DNA of 64,000 nucleotides, taken from assembly GCA_019722365.1 (NCBI GenBank), contig JADFUC010000827.1, positions 372,001-436,000 on the forward strand, read 5' to 3'. Below the pieces are notes generated by a model. That model had not been told where the DNA came from and searched no databases. It saw only the letters and a program-made list of their open reading frames with translations. The stretch is from Lithospermum erythrorhizon. Its lineage: Eukaryota; Streptophyta; Magnoliopsida; Boraginales; Boraginaceae. A program made the translations under genes and the position numbers. Numbering within the stretch: the first letter of the stretch is position 1; the number at the start of each line of letters is the position of its first letter. This document shows positions 1 to 13,455 of the stretch, in pieces.

Positions 1-1014
1 TTTTTTTATTATAGGATAATTTAGAAAATGGGTATTATGTTGAAAAGATTCAATCTTTATGTAGTTTATGGTACATTTAAAATCATATCTTGTTATAACT
101 GAAATACTGGAATATTTTTAGAAGTATATCTCTAAGAAATAATTATTTTATTTTTAGATTTGGATTTTTTTAATTATTTAATTCGGTTTAATTAGAAAAA
201 TTGAAATAAATAATAAAATATACTCTCAAAAATCATAAAATTATGATTATAAGTAATTTAAATGGAGAAAAATATATATTTATTGTATAAGAATATTCGG
301 ACAGAACTTTTGGAACTCTTAACTATATATTGAGATAGAATAATAATATTGGGGTTATTAAAGTTATTTTGGTATTTAATTGATATTTTACTAACTAAAT
401 GGATGAACTTCAAAAGAAAATATTATTTTAAAATGGGTTTTAGATTCTGAAAATCTTAATAAATATGGAGTTATATTTTGAGTTGAGTTAGATGTGTGGC
501 TAAGCCCAAGGATACCCGTACAAACCATTAGTTAAGAGATATACTTATTTATAAGAAAAAGAAATATCATAATAATGCGTTGTTGCATTGGATAGGAGTT
601 GAGTAAGGACCGATACGTGGAATAGCTAGTTGATTTCAAATTGCATTTGCTTGAGGTGAGTACAAATCTCACGTTGGTAACCTTTCATATATATTATGTT
701 TATATATTTGGTATGTGTTGACATGTGGTTATATTAGAATGTATATTGAGCTACTGAGATCGATGTTATGATATTGTTGAGGTTGTATGTGATTATATTA
801 TGATTATGTGTGTGACTTGTGTTGCGTGTGTTTGTGTGTTGTTTGTCGTTGGTGTGTATATTCTTTTGCAGGTTGAGTTGGGTGGGGTGAGACTATGATA
901 TATATACATTGGTGGGTTGCCTCGATCGAGAGGTTGTGATATGCATGTTGGTGGGTTGCCCAGGTGTTGAGGAGGGTTGTGATATGCGTATTGGTTTGTT
1001 GCCCCGGGATGATG

Positions 1015-1076
<62 letters not shown>

Positions 1077-3450
1077 GTGGGAGCACTTCAGGGAGGATGT
1101 GATATGTAGATGGAGTTCGAGATTGATTGTGTTTTTGGTGGATTCACTTTTGATGATTATATTTGTTTCTTGAGTAAATGTTTGACTATGCGATTGTTGG
1201 TGTTTGCAATGCGTATATGTATAGGTGATATGTTTTATCTCGGGATATTGTTGAATGGAGACCCGTCATTAGCAAAGTATGAATAGTTTTTATCTTGTTC
1301 TTTCGTATTGATTATACGTATGCTCGTATATAAATATGATTATATATGTTTGGATACCATTAAGTGGTATTTGTATTAAAACTTCGCGTCTTATTCACTT
1401 CTATGGGGGCGTTTTATGCTAGGTTTTAGGAGGTTGATTGTCGAGGTTGCCACGGAAGTTGCGTTGACAAGTTCTTTGAATAAGATAAGTAGGTGAAGAC
1501 GATTGGTGAAGTATTAGTCTCAGCGGTCCTTATTATTTCTATCTTATGAAATTAAACCCAGATAGTAGTGTCGTTGTTATAATCAAATAGCATTTTGAGA
1601 TTATGTTTAATGAGACTTGATTGTATTTTTATGTTGATGTATTTTGATGAGATGTGTAGTTCACCACGATGGACAAATATTTTAATTAATATTAAATAAA
1701 GTCGTTTTATTGTCGTCAATCGTATGGTGATTAGATGTTCATGTTCTTGACGGTCGGCCTCGAGTACAAGACAGTCGTTACAGTTGTAGTCTGATGAAAG
1801 CAGCGCCAACCAGGCAATTTGCTGCAATAAACTCCATTACAACTTTAAGCTTGAGTGTATCCCAGTCAATCCACGTGGAGGTCGAATCTACCGTTGGAGT
1901 CCTTAGAGAGCGATGTATCTCGAGATACAAATCATTCTGCGAAGATGATCCATACATCATTGGCTGAAAGAAGGAAAAGTCCATGCAGCTATGACTTGTT
2001 TTCCAATAAGTCGTCCAAATTTAAAGTAGACCGGAGATCATCAAATCGAAGACCCAGATCAATTCCAGCCTTAACCCAGCCAGCTGGAATATGCTCTGGG
2101 CTCACACACCTCGGACTATATCAGTGGACAGTACCGATCCGTCAGACCAGGGACACGTATCCGGCTCGTAATAGAGCACCTATCTAACTCAAATCCAAGT
2201 CAATTCATTTCGAGTGAAATGAGGCTAAATGTCAATTCAATGTAGTCAATAATGAGACGTCTACATGCGAATCGTCGATGAATGTTTAGGGACTCGTCAT
2301 AATTTGTTCGGTCGATCTTTCGATTTGATAAAACTTGTACCTTGAGGGTATACCTTTTGATAAAATAATAAAATTCTTCTTTGCATTATAGTAATTCATT
2401 TTATTCATGCGAAGTAATTGTAAAATTGTAAAATTCTTTCCATAATTTTTGTTCTCAAATAAGTATCATTTCTGAATGGTAAAAATTCTTTCCATAATAA
2501 AATTCTTTCAATGATAGTGACAATAAAAATTGCCACTATAAGGTAGTGTCGTGAAGTAGCACAACATCCAAAGTGAAGGGGGAAGAAAAAGGAAAAAAAG
2601 AAAAAGTAGAGGAGCCCTTTTGATTAAAATAAAGAAGTAAGAGCCAATAGTTATTAACAAGGGTAACAAGCGATTCTGTCCTTGTATTACCATCCTTGTA
2701 ACCACATCCACATACATGCATGTGATTGATCTTGAATTTATTATATAGCTGTTAAACATCTCTTTCTCTACCTTCTCTATTTCCCTAATTAAAACCCTTT
2801 GAACCCATGTTTCTAGTATATGCATATGCATGATTGTCTCGTTTTGGGGATATTGACCTTAAAAAATAGGGAGCATTACTTTTGTCGATCCACTAATACA
2901 ATACTATTAAAGAAGCTGTTTATTGTTGTGATCCCCTTAGAAGTATCATGAACTATAGGTTCGAGTGGTCCTTTGAATTCATCGACGTTGCTGCTCTGAT
3001 CTTGTCTTCTGATGACTATTAACAACTTTAAGATTCTTACTTAAAATTATTTTGTTTATAAAAAATCAAGACAAAAATTGCATCATTTCAATTGATTGAA
3101 TTGGTTAATTAGATTATCTATCACAAACTCACAATTTAATTTACTAGTAGCTAATAATAATAATAATGATCACATGTAGTAACTAGTGCTTTTGCGTGCT
3201 ACATACGGTCAACTACTGTCTGTATGTTTCCAAACTTGACAAATCATATTGGAACATAATCATTTCTTTTAAATGGGAATAATATTGGATATATAAAGTT
3301 GGTAAAATCAATTGATATTGACATTTATTTACCCATCGATAAAAAGTAAAGGATTTTTAAGTTTAAAAATTAAATTGGAAAATAAAATTAAACATCCCCT
3401 CGAAAACACCCTATTTTCCTTTAAAATTTCTCTCTCACAAGTCTATAAAT
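1..3450. other. Intergenic, repeat-derived, no gene recognised
   Basis: No open frame here resembles a known protein. The first 1.6 kb is TG-rich on the + strand with a long TA microsatellite. The stretch around 1730-2190 has a higher GC content than its surroundings and open frames on both strands, but none matches a family I know; it may be retrotransposon-derived. 2200-3450 is ordinary AT-rich DNA leading into the transporter promoter. Confidence 0.6.
1016..1073. repeat. (TA)29 microsatellite
   Basis: An uninterrupted TA dinucleotide run of about 58 bases. A 66-residue open frame that crosses it encodes only a Tyr-Ile run and is not a gene. Such long perfect runs are normally polymorphic in length. 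Confidence 0.95.
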
Positions 3451-3581
3451 TAGTAGAGTTCCCCCATCTCAACTCACCCTCACACACCCATATAACACAT
3501 TACACATACACACAAAAATAACATCACTTATTTCATTACTCAAAACTAGTAAATATAGGTCATACTACGCACATACTATAA

Positions 3582-3590
3582 TATAAATAG
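3582..3590 (+). promoter_or_regulatory. TATA box of the inositol transporter gene
   Basis: TATAAATAG lies 86-94 bases before the start codon at 3676, so a transcript beginning about 30 bases downstream would have a leader of roughly 55-60 bases. A second TATAAAT-like site near 3445 could give a longer leader. A perfect 16-base palindrome, GCCTATATATATAGGC (3623-3638), lies between the TATA box and the start codon. Confidence 0.5.
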
Positions 3591-3675
3591 CCCTTCATAG
3601 ATATTAATCCATTCTGTCCTAAGCCTATATATATAGGCCTTTAAGAATAATAATAATAAGTTGTATTAAGTAAAA

Positions 3676-6600
3676 ATGGAAGGAGGAATACATCCAGTAG
3701 AAACAACGGCGTTTAGAGATTGCATATCATTAGCATGGAAGAACCCCTATGTGCTTCGTCTTGCTTTCTCCGCTGGTATTGGTGGCCTTCTATTTGGTTA
3801 CGACACAGGTATATATATAATTTATTATTATCGAAATATTATCTGTTCTGATTTTTTGAGAATAATTATTAATTATATGGTATTTGATGTTTTTGTTCGT
3901 TTGGTGGATTATGTAGGAGTTATATCAGGTGCACTTTTGTACATCAGAGATGAGTTCCCCTCTGTGGATAGGAACACTTTCCTGCAGGTCACCCATTCGT
4001 CTATCTTTCTTTTATTTTACTTTTTTTTATATATATTTGAAGTACTAGCTCCACCCATTATAAAAAATTAATTTGGACTTTTTTCTCAACATAATATTCA
4101 ATTCATTTTTATGTGTTTTTATCAAAGGAATAATAGAGTCAAGCTTATGAGTCAAGTGTTATAATAATAGAGTCAAAATGATCAATTAAATTGTAACATA
4201 ATTAATAAATTGATGGAGTAATATTTATCATTTATGTGGTATACATATTAAATACAACAAGACACATGTGACATGTGGGTCGGTTTACCGTTTTTGTCAT
4301 CATTAATGAAGGTTGGAACTTATCCATGTTTGGTTCTTGTCAAAGAGAGGGTTGGCAATAAATTTTCATGCAAGGCAATAAATTTACGTATTTGGTAAAT
4401 TTCGATTTTTCTACTATATATTTTAGTTACGGCAGATAACAGAGAGGGGTAGATCAATAGAACATACAGAACATAAAAGGAAATTTATCTTAAACTCTTC
4501 AATAATGTTTATTGTGTCCCCCTAAAAAAATTGTCCCTAAATTTTTGTGGTTATTTATTACGTAGTACGAAATTTATCTTAAATTCTTTAATTTTTACAT
4601 TTTGTCCCATGATTTTTTTTTTCAAACCATAATTTTTTATTACCAAAATTTTGTTATAATTAAGATTATGATTGCGCCTGTCTCCCATTTAATTTTGCCT
4701 TAGAAACCAAACAAGGAACTAGGGAATCATACCAACCATCTTTATTATAAATTTCCTAATTTTTTGTTTGCTCTACCCTACACAACTATTTTTTGGCAAA
4801 TACCCAAAAATAGGTATCCAAACCTTATTAGCTTAAATTGATGAACGTGGACTTACTTGGTAAAAAAAGGTGCGTAAGCACTATAAAGATATTCTCCTTT
4901 ATCATTAAAATAAAGATAATGTAAAAAATAAATAAATGGATGATAACTTTTTGAAATTGATCATGTGGCATACACTTATTAGTGAAGGTTGAGCCAAAAC
5001 ACTCCCAATTGCTCCAACAAACAGGTTTCATGTGCTCACAAAATCATACGTCCAAAAAAGGAGAAAAATCAGTCCAATAAAATATGTTGCCTTCACAAGC
5101 ATGCCAAGAGTAATTTTGTCTCATTGCTAAACCAGTCAAATAGGAGTGTAATTATTGCTCATTAAATTCTTTAAAAAAGCTATCCTATAGTAATCAATTA
5201 TTGATAATTAAAATTATTAAACTTTGCATTAATGAAGTACTCTGAGCATATGCGTAGTAATAGAGTGGTAGATCTTTCAACTAATATTGAAAAATGTACA
5301 TAATAAATTTAAATTCATCATTCAATCATTATTCATTATGATATTTTAATTCAAGACGACTTCATTTAGTGGAATAAGGTTTGATTTGATATCGTATTTA
5401 AATTTATTATATTATTTTAGAGTTTTTATTCTTCAACAATAACTTTTATAGTCATGATGAGAATATATATAACCTAGTATAAGGGTAAGAGTTCAAAATA
5501 TAAGTGATATATATTTTGTTAAGTATATCACAAAATGATAGGATTGCTAACTTCAACTCGAAAAATTCATAAGTTTATTGTAAAAGATTGATTCTTAGTA
5601 AGTCTATGAATTCACATAAAATGGTGAATCTTTGAACTTATAAATTGTTCTTTCCTCATGTGATTATGGTCCGATCCGATTCATGATTTCTTACACTTAT
5701 TAGTCTCTATGTTGTTCTTTTATTATCAGTCTAACTTTGTGAGTGGAATAGTATGATACTGTGAATTTAGCTGACTTCTGCCCACATCATTGACTATAAT
5801 TCTCCTTCTATCGAAAAGGGGACTTTAACAATCCTACATCATTGCATACCATATTTGACTAAGTGCCCATATTTCATTGCCGACTTAAGTAACTAATCTG
5901 TTAGTTAAGTTTGTTTAAATTATTATGTTCTTATCGTTTTGATTTTTCTGAATTAACCGAATCTCATCAATTAAGTTATGTGACCTTATTATGTACTTTG
6001 TAATTAAATAATTATCCAAACATATATAATTACTTCTTAATATTTTAACTATTTTAGACCAAAACAATCTGGTCGTGATGAATTGAACTTATATATAAGG
6101 TATAATACTTTTATGATATCGAATCACAAAAAAAAAATGTACCTAGAATATGCAATTGTTGGTAGTTCCTTATACGTTACTCAAAATACAAAAAATTCTA
6201 AATGATCTGCTTTGTGCACTTGAATTTTATTTAGCTCTAGTGGATCTTATCCACAAGGATATCCAAAGTGGTAGTAGTTTCTATTGACAAATGTTTCGTT
6301 GTTCGTTTTGTTACGCAAAACAAATTCCTAGCCAACTGTGTTGTCTGTGTAGGAGATGGTTATGGACTATATGGAACAAATAAAGAGCTTAACTAAACAG
6401 CATTAATTCATTGATGGGATGGAATCGATGTGAATTTTCATGAAATGGTGTCATATGCCAACTAAAATTTCTTTATGTGAAGATTTAAGTTTAAATTGTA
6501 CCAAAATCGGCAGAATGGATTAATGTTGACACTCATAAATAATTAATGCTGAACATTTATTAATTATAGGAAGCCATAGTGAGCACAGCAGTTGCAGGAG

Positions 6601-8948
6601 CAATCATAGGTGCAGCCATTGGAGGATGGCTGAATGACAAGTATGGGAGGAGAACTGCCATCCTCATTGCTGATTTCCTCTTCTTTCTCGGTGCAGTCAT
6701 CATGGCATCCGCACCAAGTCCCACCCTTCTCATCGTAGGCAGGGTATTCGTGGGTCTCGGGGTGGGGATGGCGTCCATGACAGCCCCACTCTACATCTCA
6801 GAGGCGTCTCCGGCAAAGATCAGAGGGGCCTTAGTCAGCACTAATGCTTTCCTCATCACAGGGGGGCAGTTTGTGTCTTACCTTATCAACCTTGCCTTCA
6901 CTAAGGTAAATAATGGCTTCCACCATCATGTGATTAGTTATCTTAAACATGAAAAATCAGGCACCCAATGTGTCATTCACCATCTTAATTACAAGAAAAG
7001 TGGAGACTAATTGTACCACTTTTTTTAGTGTGTTAACATTGTAGTTGGCTGTTTTGAGAGGTTGTTATCAATTGTGTGAGTGGCAAGTCATTTCAATATC
7101 CTCAATTAGAAAAGGGGGCACACTGCACATGCAGTAGCTCCACATGCTAGATATCTAGTTTTCTGGGGAATTGTCATGTCTAAGATGCTTTCTTGAAACT
7201 ACTTTAAAAAATGAGCAAAAGGAGAATGTTATTGTTATGGTGTACAAATATAAAAGGACCACTAGCCCCACCAATAACTAGAAATAATCATCCTCAGGCA
7301 GTGACATTCTTGGGGTGGTGTGTAACTAACCATGATGCTAATGATTAATGAAGGAGACCCTATAGGACCACCGGACTCTCTTTTCTCCCAAATATGAATA
7401 ACTTTTTATTTGACGTAGGTGACTCGAACTCATGACCACTCGACCACTTACCACTGTCGTTATTTCTTTCCCTTTTCTTCTGTCAATGATTAAGTAAACT
7501 ATGGTGCTCATAAATTAAATATTTTTATGTACCAGGCACCTGGGACTTGGAGATGGATGCTTGGAGTTGCAGGGCTGCCAGCTCTAGTGCAGTTTATATT
7601 AATGCTTATGCTCCCAGAATCACCTCGTTGGCTTTACCGAAAGGTACTTATTTCACTGAAATTCTAATCGGTTGTCAACCAACTTTGTAAAATCCAATCT
7701 TATTTGTTGTCGATAACAGGGAAAGGAAGCCGAAGCCGAAGCTATTCTTGCCAAAATATATCCAGCAGAGGAAGTTGAGATAGAAATGCAAGCTCTGAAG
7801 GAGTCAGTTGAGAAAGAAATTGAAGAAAAAGAATTATCTAAAGATGTTAACTTCACCACTATGTTTAAGACTAAAAGTGTGAGAAGAGCACTCACAGCTG
7901 GAGTAGGCCTTCAAATCTTCCAGCAGTTTGTTGGCATAAACACTGTGATGTACTACAGTCCCTCCATTATTCAACTGGCTGGATATGCTTCGAACCAAAC
8001 CGCAATTCTCCTCTCTCTGGTAACCGCTGGATTGAATGCCTTAGGCTCCATTGTCAGCATATACTTCATTGACAGGACAGGCAGAAAGAAGCTCTTGATT
8101 ATCAGCTTGTTTGGTGTTATTTTCTCCCTCGGCTTTCTCGCAGCAGTCTTCCATGAGGCTACTTCTCACTCACCACCTGTCAGTGCTGCGGAAACATCTC
8201 ATTTCTCAGCTTCTCTTACTTGCCCTGATTACAGCACAGCTGGAACTTCGCCCGTATGGGACTGTACACAATGTTTAAAAGTTTCTCCCAGTTGTGGATT
8301 TTGTGGCTCATCCGCTTATAAGGTAAGTTCTTTATTATTTTTGCCCCCACAGAACTTGACTGTGACGCACTTATACATTGGACCAATTGGTTTTAGTATG
8401 AACTCAAATGGATTCTTAACAGTGTGACCATGCCTTGCCTATATTGCCTGCAGATGCTTCCTGGTGGCTGTTTAATATCAAATAAAACAACTGAGGATAT
8501 GTGTAAAGGAGAACACAGGCCATGGTACACCAGGGGATGCCCAAGCAAGGTTGGTTGGGTAGCGCTCATTGGCCTAGCGCTCTACATAATATTTTTCTCA
8601 CCTGGAATGGGCACAGTCCCATGGATTGTTAACTCTGAGATATATCCTCTGAGATTTAGAGGCGTATGTGGAGGTATAGCTGCAACGGCAAACTGGATAT
8701 CCAACCTCATTGTCGCGCAATCCTTCTTGTCTTTAACAGATGCCATCGGCACATCATGGACATTTGGCATATTCGGTGTGATATCCGTTGTAGCTTTGTT
8801 CTTCGTCTTGATATATGTACCCGAAACAAAGGGACTTCCCATTGAAGAAATAGAGAAACTTCTTGAGACTAGAGCCTTGCAGTTGAGATTCTGTGGGGAG
8901 AAGAAGACTGATGTCTCACCAAAGAAACAACACCACCAAGTTGCCTAA
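3676..8948 (+). CDS. INT2: Inositol transporter, INT2-like (H+/myo-inositol symporter, MFS)
   Basis: Six exons: 3676-3808, 3917-3987, 6570-6905, 7536-7643, 7720-8322, 8454-8948. All introns are GT-AG, the joins keep frame, and the product is 581 residues, matching Arabidopsis INT2 (about 580). The N-terminus (MEGGI, then [19 protein letters not shown] at 21-39) is closer to INT2 than INT4 as I remember them. Sugar-transporter signatures are [10 protein letters not shown] (36-45), DKYGRR (91-96), PESPRWLY (207-214), [14 protein letters not shown] (284-297), DRTGRKK (334-340) and PETKG (540-544); 12 membrane helices are expected. The large extracellular loop before helix 10 (about 384-446) has eight cysteines (384, 398, 401, 408, 411, 423, 434, 446), the PSI-like domain of this family. 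It probably imports myo-inositol and related cyclitols at the plasma membrane, driven by protons. No key residue is missing and no frame is broken. Confidence 0.95.
3988..6569 (+). other. Large second intron of the inositol transporter
   Basis: A 2.58-kb GT-AG intron between phase-0 exons; the other four introns are 76-630 bases. It is AT-rich and contains no reading frame I recognise. A locally duplicated phrase (AAATTTATCTTAAA at about 4481 and 4570) hints at old repeat insertion, but no terminal repeats or target duplications are clear. Confidence 0.7.
7412..7470 (-). repeat. Possible SINE fragment in transporter intron 3
   Basis: Read on the minus strand, 7430-7420 gives AGTTCGAGTCA, close to the B-box of a tRNA-type RNA polymerase III promoter (GGTTCGANTCC), preceded by a GTGGTAAGTGG phrase that could be a worn A-box. 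No poly(A) tail or target duplication could be placed, so this is a weak call. Confidence 0.25.
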
Positions 8949-10267
8949 ACATTACCATAACCATATTTAGTAGTTAGAGTTTGTCAACCATTGTCAGTAA
9001 TTGGTACTAGACTACATTAATGGTGAAGTTACATGCTTCACCTTTTGGTGGTGTTGTCGAAATAATTGAACAATGATGAGCTTTCTGTGACAAGCAATTT
9101 CCATGAACTTGTCACTCCTATTATTATAAGGCATATAATGCCTCCTCGAAACCTTCTGAAAGAGGTCATTATCTGATTTGCTTTAGCATTGTTGTTAATA
9201 ATCAAGAGGTGCAATCCACGACAATTAATAATGCAACTATGATCATTATCCTAAATCAAGATTATCAATAAATATATAGGCAAATTCAAGAATATGCACT
9301 AACGAATTGAGTGATTCAGTATCAAACCAGCAACCTATGGTCGATAGTCTGTGACGGGACTCCGCTTGTAAACGAGTCAAACTATATCGAATTTCATCAA
9401 GGTTCCGTCTAAATATAACGATTCGAAATTTTGTTAGCCTCAAGCTCGAATGAACCGAAAAAATCAAAGTTCGTTTGTGTTCCGTTCCAACAGTTCGAAG
9501 TTTGAGCGAACGTTCGAATTATGAATAAAATAAGAAGAGAATTAAAAAAAAACTTCAAACGTATGACTTTTTGAATAAAGAAATATATATAAATAATGTG
9601 TAATTGACTACTATTATTTCAGAAACACGTTTAATAGTAGTATTACTAGTATACAAATGTTAACAAAATCTTGGCCCATTTGCCCTTAAGAAAATGAAAA
9701 TGAATCTAAGAAGCAAGCCCGTATTAGCTCCAAAGTCTATTGGGCTAAGATAAACCCATCCATAATTGGTAAAAATGTCGTGCGGACTAAATTATCCCTG
9801 CTAATTTTGAGTTTATTTGACGGATTTTTCATTTTAATGGAAGAAATTGTGAAGTGTCAGGTAGATAGTTTTAGAACTTGAATGATCGATTTGAATAGAA
9901 AGTGGCTACGAGGGAATGAAATGTCGATAAATGAAAGCGTTAAATATGTCCTCGTTATTTGCCTAGAATTTTGTTAGATACCATCGTTCGTCTGATGGTA
10001 AGATGAGATTCAATTTTGTTAAAAATCAATAAGGGGCCATCACTAGAAGGGATTGAATTGTAAAATGTTTGATGTATGCTCATTTTTGTGACGTGTCTGG
10101 AAGTTTATATTTAGTTTCATATTTGGTTTTTTTATATATTATATTAAAATTTCAAATTTGATATTTTGCTTAATAAATGAAGTTTGAAATGTAAAATCGG
10201 AGCCTAAAAATAATAAAGAATAACTTGAATTACTTCAATAATCTAGTGAAAATGGTTCTTATTAGTG
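8949..10267. other. 3' flank of the transporter and gene-free spacer
   Basis: The first few hundred bases should contain the transporter 3' UTR. From about 9290 to 9510 there are repeated CGAA/TTCGAA phrases (for example GCGAACGTTCGAA near 9510) of the kind seen in dispersed plant repeats. No coding sequence is recognisable. Confidence 0.5.
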
Positions 10268-12130
10268 TAATGTAAAGAAGAATTTTTATTATTTATTTAA
10301 AGGGTACAAAATAAAACTACGTTATAGGGGGAAATTCCTCGGTGTCTGAGTTTTCTGAATTGGAAGATCATTATCCAAACTATGAGTCCACTAGCGTTCT
10401 TGTGATTTATGAGATGTTGAAACACAACTTTGATTTGGTCTCGATAAGAGCTTAGTATGAGCTTAGAACATTTGAAACGATCTTGATTTGAGCTTAAAAC
10501 TTGATTTGATTTAGACTTGGATAGAGATACATGAAATTTTGGATAATGTCATCATCTTGTTGGACTTGAAGCTGGTTTGGACTTGCGTATAATTAAAGCA
10601 GGGGAACTATATGATATATTCCGTGTTGTTTGTGTTGCGAACGTCTTGAATCTTGGAAACGATACAGTATATTAGACTTGGTGGACTTCTTTATGATGTG
10701 TTGCGGCGTGGGTCTTGAAGTTATTCTTGCTTTTTGTGGTGGGACTTAAAGGGATGTTTGAGTAGGGTATGTAGTTGTCTTCCTCTTGCTTGTGGTAGTG
10801 TCTTTAGTTGTCTTTGGTGGGACTTGATTTGGGATAGAACTCGAGGCATTGGGCTCACATGGGTGATAGCAGCCAATAATTGAAGCAATGTGCAACTTGC
10901 TGGCTTTGTCTTCTGATAGAACTTTAACATTTGTTGCTAGTGATGTAGATGTGGGACTTGGTGAATTTTTTCTCATTTGACTTATAGCTTATACTACGTG
11001 ACCTTAGCGACTTGTTGTTGTAGATTTAATAAGATTTTGCCTCGATTGGATTTGATCTAGCTATGAAGCACTATATGCTTAAAACACTATCGACATTTAA
11101 CAGGTTTGTTAGTGTAGTGATGATCGGTATGAAGGTTGAGTATATGACCTTGTTGATGACACTTGTCCATTTCATGTGGGCTTTAGTAGCATATTTCCTG
11201 GCGTGGACTCCGATATAGGGGACTGAATATTTAGTGTATTTGCATATGGGACTTGATGAATCAAACTGAGAATTTTAAGGTGTTAGTACAAGATTTTTGA
11301 CTAATAAAAGGTGCTTTTAGGCATTGCGAAGATATTGAGGCGTTAACGTGTGTCGGATTATAAGCCGATTTTGCTTTTGATTTGAAATTCACTAGCGTTT
11401 GTGCGGTAACCCTACATTACAGAGGCGTCTGTTTAGGACACACGGAGGTGTTCAAATGCAAGTGGTGTTCCTGGCGGCGGTTTAAAATGGCTAATTTAGA
11501 GAAATCTAAAGAGTTTCTGTATTTTACCGAGTGTTTTTTGGATGTGAATGTGATGTTATTCGAAATTTAGGAGGCGGTATTTATAGGTTTACGGGCTTTG
11601 AATACTTGCTTTTGATTGGTTGCTTTAATTTCAGTGGATCGTGATTTTAGCCGTTGAAATTTGAGGCGAATCTGAGCAGAGTATGATATTTGGGCATTAA
11701 TTTCCTTCAAAAAATCAATATGGGCGCCTATTTTAAATGAAAAGAAGGTTAAGGATATTTTTAAAATTGAATATATTTTCATATTGACCACATGCGCTTT
11801 TAGATGCTTGATTTTTAGACCAGCATAACTTCACAAGTCTTACGTTTTGAATCCACAGAAACTTTTGAAACATTTAGCCACAGGGCCGATTTTATCCCAA
11901 TAAAAGTGGGATTTTTATCACCGTCTGCACAAATTTAATGAGCAATTAATTAAATTTATTTTTAGGAAACACTTTTTGTCTGAGTTTAGCATTAAATTTA
12001 GAGAACGATTGAGAAACTACTAGCAAACGTATATAATTTTTAGTAGCTAGATTTTAATTATTTTGATCAAATCATTTGAGTATTTTAATTAAAATTTAAT
12101 AAATTTTCACTGTATACAATTAGTTATTAG
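10268..12130. repeat. Diverged long direct repeat, copy A (LTR-like)
   Basis: This segment aligns, with many substitutions and small gaps, to 13456-15310 in the same orientation. Shared landmarks include GATTTGGGATAGAACTCGAG (exact, about 10826 and 14010), GGGACTTGATGAATCAAACT (exact, about 11248 and 14357), CACTAGCGTTCTTG against CACTGGCGTTCTTG, and TATTCCGTGTT. It has no long reading frame. The two copies could be the LTRs of a decayed retrotransposon, since about 1.3 kb of non-coding DNA separates them, or a simple tandem duplication. I did not find a clear primer-binding site or polypurine tract. Confidence 0.6.
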
Positions 12131-13455
12131 ATTCTCGTTGGAGGTTCAATTTATCGGTAATATATATGAAAAACTAAAAGGATAAGTAATTAATATTGTA
12201 GATTTATTGAGACTTAAACAAAGACAACGACACGATTAGTATAGTTTGGTGATCGAGAAGTCAGAGATGGGGCTATAGGCTATGTTCCTCGATGTACTAC
12301 TACATCTCACGTCTATATCTTCTCTTACCCTCTCGACACGTGCCCATGCTTCTCTCCCCCATATTATTTCTCTCCATATTATTGTTTATCATTTACCTAA
12401 AGTTTTCCCCTCAATTGTTACTTCTCTACTCGAAATGCGGAATGAAACATAATTAATGGAATTAATGGGTGAAACGGTTTCAGATATATGAATAAAACAT
12501 AAATAATGGTATTAATTGGTGAAATAATTTCATATAGTGCGTGGGATAAGGTTGTGGACTGGTATCATGAAATTTAAAAGTTGAGATTTAATCTCTGATA
12601 GTAATTATGAGAGATCAAAATGCAACCTTAAAGTTATTATTAGGAATATATTATATTTTAAAACAAATTAGTAATAGAAGGAGGTTTCACTCTAAAATTT
12701 GGGATTTAATTCCTAATAATCTACGAAACCTTATATATTCATCCAAAAATACAATTTATTTTGATATAAGACGTGTTGCATGACTTGCATCAACAAATAA
12801 TGTACTATGATTTTTGAAAGATATTTAGCCAACAATGTGTGGAGCTTAGATCAAAACTTTTGACGGGTAAAAATTGCCCAATAGTTTACAAACTTTGGAG
12901 GATACATACTTCTGTTACCAAAAGGTTACAAAGTAGATACATATAACTATATAATTCAATTTTGGTAAGCTAAGCTCGAATTGGACAAAAATATTATACG
13001 TACTGTATGTGGTCCAAAACAATGAGAAGATTAACAATGTTAATTTACATTTCAGTATTTCACCTGAATCATGCTACGGAGTACATGTTAATTCGACATA
13101 TCCTTTATAACATAATAAACAATATCTACTACTCCAATTAACATCTATAGATTTTGTAAACTAGCTAGATTAATTGAAAATAAATTGACTTAGACTACCT
13201 ATGATGCACCTACACATTTTCTTGCCATAATTAGAAAGTTATCCAACTACTGTCACATTAATGATATCAATCAACATTGCCTTCTATCTAAACAAATAAG
13301 TGGGCAAGCCTGTCAATTAATTAATTTTTGTCAATTTTGTGTCTTCAAAATTTATTAGATATACATTAGTCATCACTCGTCATATGAGCAATTGAGTTTT
13401 GGATGTACTATCTCGATTGCAGTTTGGACTATACAAAGGAGCATTATTATCAATC
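12131..13455. other. Spacer between the two long repeat copies
   Basis: AT-rich DNA without a recognisable gene. If the flanking copies are LTRs, this is what remains of the internal region; no gag or pol motif survives. Confidence 0.5.

Noticed and set aside
909..1109. 66-codon frame across the TA microsatellite
   Set aside because: It exists only because a TA run has no stop in that frame (Tyr-Ile repeat).
1855..2187. 110-codon + strand open frame in GC-richer DNA
   Set aside because: No recognisable motif, overlapping open frames on the opposite strand, and no promoter or splice context; more likely old repeat sequence.
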